Program-made: the position numbers and the translations under genes
NCBI GenBank assembly: GCA_937899055.1
Contig: CALBPX010000127.1
Location: forward strand, 1-14,717
Source: an uncultured Bacteroidales bacterium
Lineage (GTDB): Bacteria > Bacteroidota > Bacteroidia > Bacteroidales > UBA932
Direction: 5' to 3'
Length of the DNA: 14,717 bases
Shown: piece after piece, positions 12,494-14,717 of the stretch
Position numbering within the stretch: the stretch's first letter is position 1
Layout of the letters: the number at the start of each line of letters is the position of its first letter
The notes under the pieces: generated by a model
The model's database searches: none
The model's input: only the letters and a program-made list of their open reading frames with translations
What the model was told of the DNA's origin: nothing

Positions 12494-13477
12494 ATGGACG
12501 GTGAGGTGTTCAAACGGGAATGGACAGACTGCGACATGCTGGTTGTGATGGGGCCTACGGCTTCCGGAAAGACAGCCTTTGCCGTAAGACTTGCACGGTG
12601 GGTAAACTCCCTGTGCCACAGCGGAGAACTTCCGTTCAGAGAGTGCCATATCATCAGCGCAGATTCAAGACAGGTTTACCGAGGAATGGACATCGGAACC
12701 GGAAAGGATATCGCTGAGTACGGAGAAATTCCCTATCATCTTATAGACATTGCAGAGGCAGGAGAAAAATACGACCTCTTCCGCTACAAGAAAGACTTTC
12801 AGAAAGCTTACGGAAAGCTCAGCGATGACAATATATTCCCAATCCTCTGCGGAGGCAGCGGGCTGTACATAGAGGCCGTCTGCAAAGGCTATGACCTGAA
12901 GGAGGTTGCACCCAACCCTGAGCTGCGCAAAGAGCTGGAGGCCAGGAGCATGGAGGAACTTATACAGTTGCTCTCAGATTTGAAGACAAAGCACGGAACA
13001 GCACCTCACAACAACACCGATTTTGACACGAAGAAGAGAGTCATCCGGGCCATCGAAATAGAACTTGCATACGACAATCAAGACACCACACAGGCCCTTG
13101 TAAATCCACCTTCGAATACAAGCGTCAACAGTGTTTCAGAAAAAGAATTCAACGGCCCTCAGAAGATTCGGTATCTTGCCCTGAATCCGGATCGTGAAGC
13201 CCGCAACCAAAGAATTGACAGAAGGCTTGAAGAAAGGCTAAAAGCCGGTATGGTGGAAGAAGTGAAAGCCCTTCTGGACAAGGGTATAAAGCCGGAGGAC
13301 CTTATCTACTACGGACTTGAGTACAAGTTTATTACGCAGTATCTTATAGGAGAAATCTCCTATGAATACATGAAAGAACATCTTGCCATAGCCATACACC
13401 AGTTTGCAAAGCGGCAGATGACATGGCTCCGCGGAATGGAACGGCGGGGTATCAAGATTGAATGGATAAACGTATGA
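12494..13477 (+). CDS. miaA: tRNA dimethylallyltransferase
   Basis: Transfers the dimethylallyl group to N6 of A37 in tRNAs that read codons starting with U. The 327 residues contain the P-loop GPTASGKT (20-27), ISADSRQVYRGMDIGTGK (54-71, with the catalytic Asp D57), CGGSGLYIEAV (119-129) and a C-terminal half ending in AKRQMTWLRGMERR (305-318). In place of the usual GYxE segment it reads YYGLEYKFITQYL (272-284), a variant I associate with the second MiaA paralogue of some Bacteroidota. A low-complexity Asn/Ser/Thr linker (about 193-220) interrupts the insertion domain. ATG 12494 is preceded by a -7 element at 12461; Met15, just before the P-loop strand, is a possible later start. The esterase gene follows after 29 bases. 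Confidence 0.95.
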   Translation: MDGEVFKREWTDCDMLVVMGPTASGKTAFAVRLARWVNSLCHSGELPFRECHIISADSRQVYRGMDIGTGKDIAEYGEIPYHLIDIAEAGEKYDLFRYKKDFQKAYGKLSDDNIFPILCGGSGLYIEAVCKGYDLKEVAPNPELRKELEARSMEELIQLLSDLKTKHGTAPHNNTDFDTKKRVIRAIEIELAYDNQDTTQALVNPPSNTSVNSVSEKEFNGPQKIRYLALNPDREARNQRIDRRLEERLKAGMVEEVKALLDKGIKPEDLIYYGLEYKFITQYLIGEISYEYMKEHLAIAIHQFAKRQMTWLRGMERRGIKIEWINV

Positions 13478-13506
13478 TTATTTGATTTGGAAATAAACCT
13501 ATTTTT

Positions 13507-14658
13507 ATGAAGAAAATATTTTCACTCCTGTTTGCTGCGGCAGCGGTGCTTGCCTTGCAGAATGTTTATGCCCAGAAGGCATCTGAACTGAAATACTACG
13601 ATGTAAAACAGCTTATCGCTGAGGGAAATGCAGTAATGATTGGTCAGGCTGAAAAGTCGGCCGATGACAGCTGCTACTACTACCGTCTGCCTTATAAGCT
13701 GAAAGGAGTAGTAAGAAATGAGCTCTGGCAACTGGGATGCGACGGAGCTGGCATTGCAATCCGATTTTCCACGGATGCACAGTGCATAGGAGCACAGTGG
13801 ACACTTACCTACAACTTTGGAATGAGCCACATGGCCTACACCGGAATCAAGGGAATGGACCTATATGTACTGGACGGAGATAAAGACTGGAAATTTGCCG
13901 GAACAGCCTTCCCCAACGGCAAAAATTCCAACAGCGTGTTTGTCCGCAAGATGTATGGCGGAAAGAAGGAATATATGATATATCTTCCTCTGTATGACGG
14001 CGTTGAAGAAATGGCTATAGGCATAGATTCCACAGCAACACTCTATGCTCCATCCGGAAGCCTTGCAGAAAAGAAACTCCCGGTTCTAATCTATGGAACC
14101 AGCATCACTCAGGGCGGCTGCGTTTCAAGGCCCGGTATGGCCTATCCCGCAATTATGTCAAGGAAACTGAACAGGCCTGTAATCAATCTCGGCTTCTCCG
14201 GCAACGGAAGAATGGACGGCAATATGGCAGACTGGATAAAGACCATTCCTGTCTCAGCGATAGTTCTGGACTGCCTGCCAAACTGTACATACAACACAAC
14301 CCGCGACAGTTCAGACTATTTCATTGGCTCCATAGCCTATGCCAACCCCAACGTTCCGGTATATCTTGTAAACAACTTTGAATACCCCCAGCAATTCATA
14401 CTGCCAGACAACAACGACGACATGGTAAAGGAGAACATCCTCATAAAAGACATCTACAAGAGGCTCAGGAAATACGGGACGGAAATCACAGATCCAGTAA
14501 CCGGAGAAAAATACAAGACCGGCCCGCTGAAAAACCTCCGTTTCATAGATGTTTCAAAGGATAAGGGTATAGGCAACGAAGACACCGTGGACGGCAACCA
14601 CATGACCGATCTGGGCACTACGCACTTTGCCGAGCGTCTGCTCAAGTTTGTGAAATAA
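13507..14658 (+). CDS. Secreted SGNH/GDSL-type esterase with GxDLY N-terminal domain
   Basis: A 383-residue protein with a clear signal peptide (residues 1-22, MKKIF...VYA-QK), so periplasmic or secreted. Residues of about 28-185 form a beta-rich domain with the GMDLY motif (116-120), matching the GxDLY domain that precedes SGNH hydrolases. The catalytic domain starts at YGTSITQGG (196-204, nucleophile S199), followed by SRPGMAYP (207-214), the GFSGNGRM block (229-236, oxyanion Gly/Asn) and the C-terminal D362/H365 in VDGNHMTDLG. These are the parts of an SGNH catalytic site. Such enzymes deacylate carbohydrates, but the substrate here is unknown. It lies 29 bases after miaA; no -7 element was found in the gap, so readthrough from miaA is plausible. 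The stop at 14656-14658 is followed by 59 bases with no assignable feature. Confidence 0.88.
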   Translation: MKKIFSLLFAAAAVLALQNVYAQKASELKYYDVKQLIAEGNAVMIGQAEKSADDSCYYYRLPYKLKGVVRNELWQLGCDGAGIAIRFSTDAQCIGAQWTLTYNFGMSHMAYTGIKGMDLYVLDGDKDWKFAGTAFPNGKNSNSVFVRKMYGGKKEYMIYLPLYDGVEEMAIGIDSTATLYAPSGSLAEKKLPVLIYGTSITQGGCVSRPGMAYPAIMSRKLNRPVINLGFSGNGRMDGNMADWIKTIPVSAIVLDCLPNCTYNTTRDSSDYFIGSIAYANPNVPVYLVNNFEYPQQFILPDNNDDMVKENILIKDIYKRLRKYGTEITDPVTGEKYKTGPLKNLRFIDVSKDKGIGNEDTVDGNHMTDLGTTHFAERLLKFVK

Positions 14659-14717
14659 GGTAGCTGCTCCTAACTACTTGAAAATGACTTATGACGGTTC
14701 GTCCTGGGCCAGCGCTG

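Noticed and set aside
14659..14717. Start of another gene at the right edge, for example ATG at 14684 reading MTYDGSSWASA
   Set aside because: Only 11 codons are visible, other frames on both strands are also open over this short distance, and no promoter or motif supports one of them.

Overview
The window looks like chromosomal DNA from a member of the Bacteroidota, most likely Bacteroidales, with a moderate GC content. The main evidence is the promoter type: many genes are preceded by the Bacteroidota -7 element TAnnTTTG (tRNA-Gly, the family-10-like hydrolase, pheS, gcvP, the hemerythrin regulator, smpB, miaA), and clear Shine-Dalgarno sequences are scarce. The gene content agrees: an acyl-CoA carboxyltransferase plus biotin carrier pair, a solitary pheS with a four-cysteine insert, a GxDLY/SGNH esterase and a GHL10-type secreted hydrolase. 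Family or genus cannot be fixed from the sequence alone. No CRISPR array, insertion sequence, phage gene or toxin-antitoxin pair was seen; this is mostly housekeeping and central-metabolism DNA.

Layout. At the left edge a tRNA-Gly(GCC) gene, cut by the window boundary, reads leftward from a near-consensus promoter. A secreted GHL10/DUF187-type glycoside hydrolase reads rightward (143-1756). It converges on a leftward run of six genes (7767 down to 1768): an acyl-CoA carboxyltransferase (mmdA/pccB type), a biotin carboxyl carrier protein, a YraN-family protein whose start overlaps the carrier stop by one base, mannose-1-phosphate guanylyltransferase, arginine deiminase and pheS. The tight spacings suggest mmdA-carrier-yraN and manC-arcA are cotranscribed; pheS has its own promoter.

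To the right, gcvP (glycine decarboxylase, both halves in one chain) is transcribed divergently from mmdA and has a hairpin in its 5' leader. A 196-base gap then holds a promoter, two near-palindromic dyads and a GC-rich terminator-like hairpin, which together could define a small RNA. Next comes the most unusual protein of the window: a single chain joining a cysteine-less ScdA_N-like domain, a YtfE/RIC-type hemerythrin di-iron domain and a LuxR-type DNA-binding domain, i.e. a candidate iron/oxygen/nitric-oxide-responsive transcription factor. It converges with zero spacing on smpB. miaA is divergent from smpB, with closely packed promoters, and is followed by a secreted SGNH esterase.

How the genes fit together: the carboxyltransferase and carrier fit propionate/methylmalonyl-CoA metabolism, gcvP feeds one-carbon metabolism, arcA generates citrulline and ammonia, and manC makes GDP-mannose for glycans. 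PheS, tRNA-Gly, SmpB and MiaA serve translation. The two secreted enzymes suggest glycan or ester breakdown in the periplasm. The best candidate for something undescribed is the hemerythrin-LuxR regulator with the dyad and small-RNA region directly upstream.
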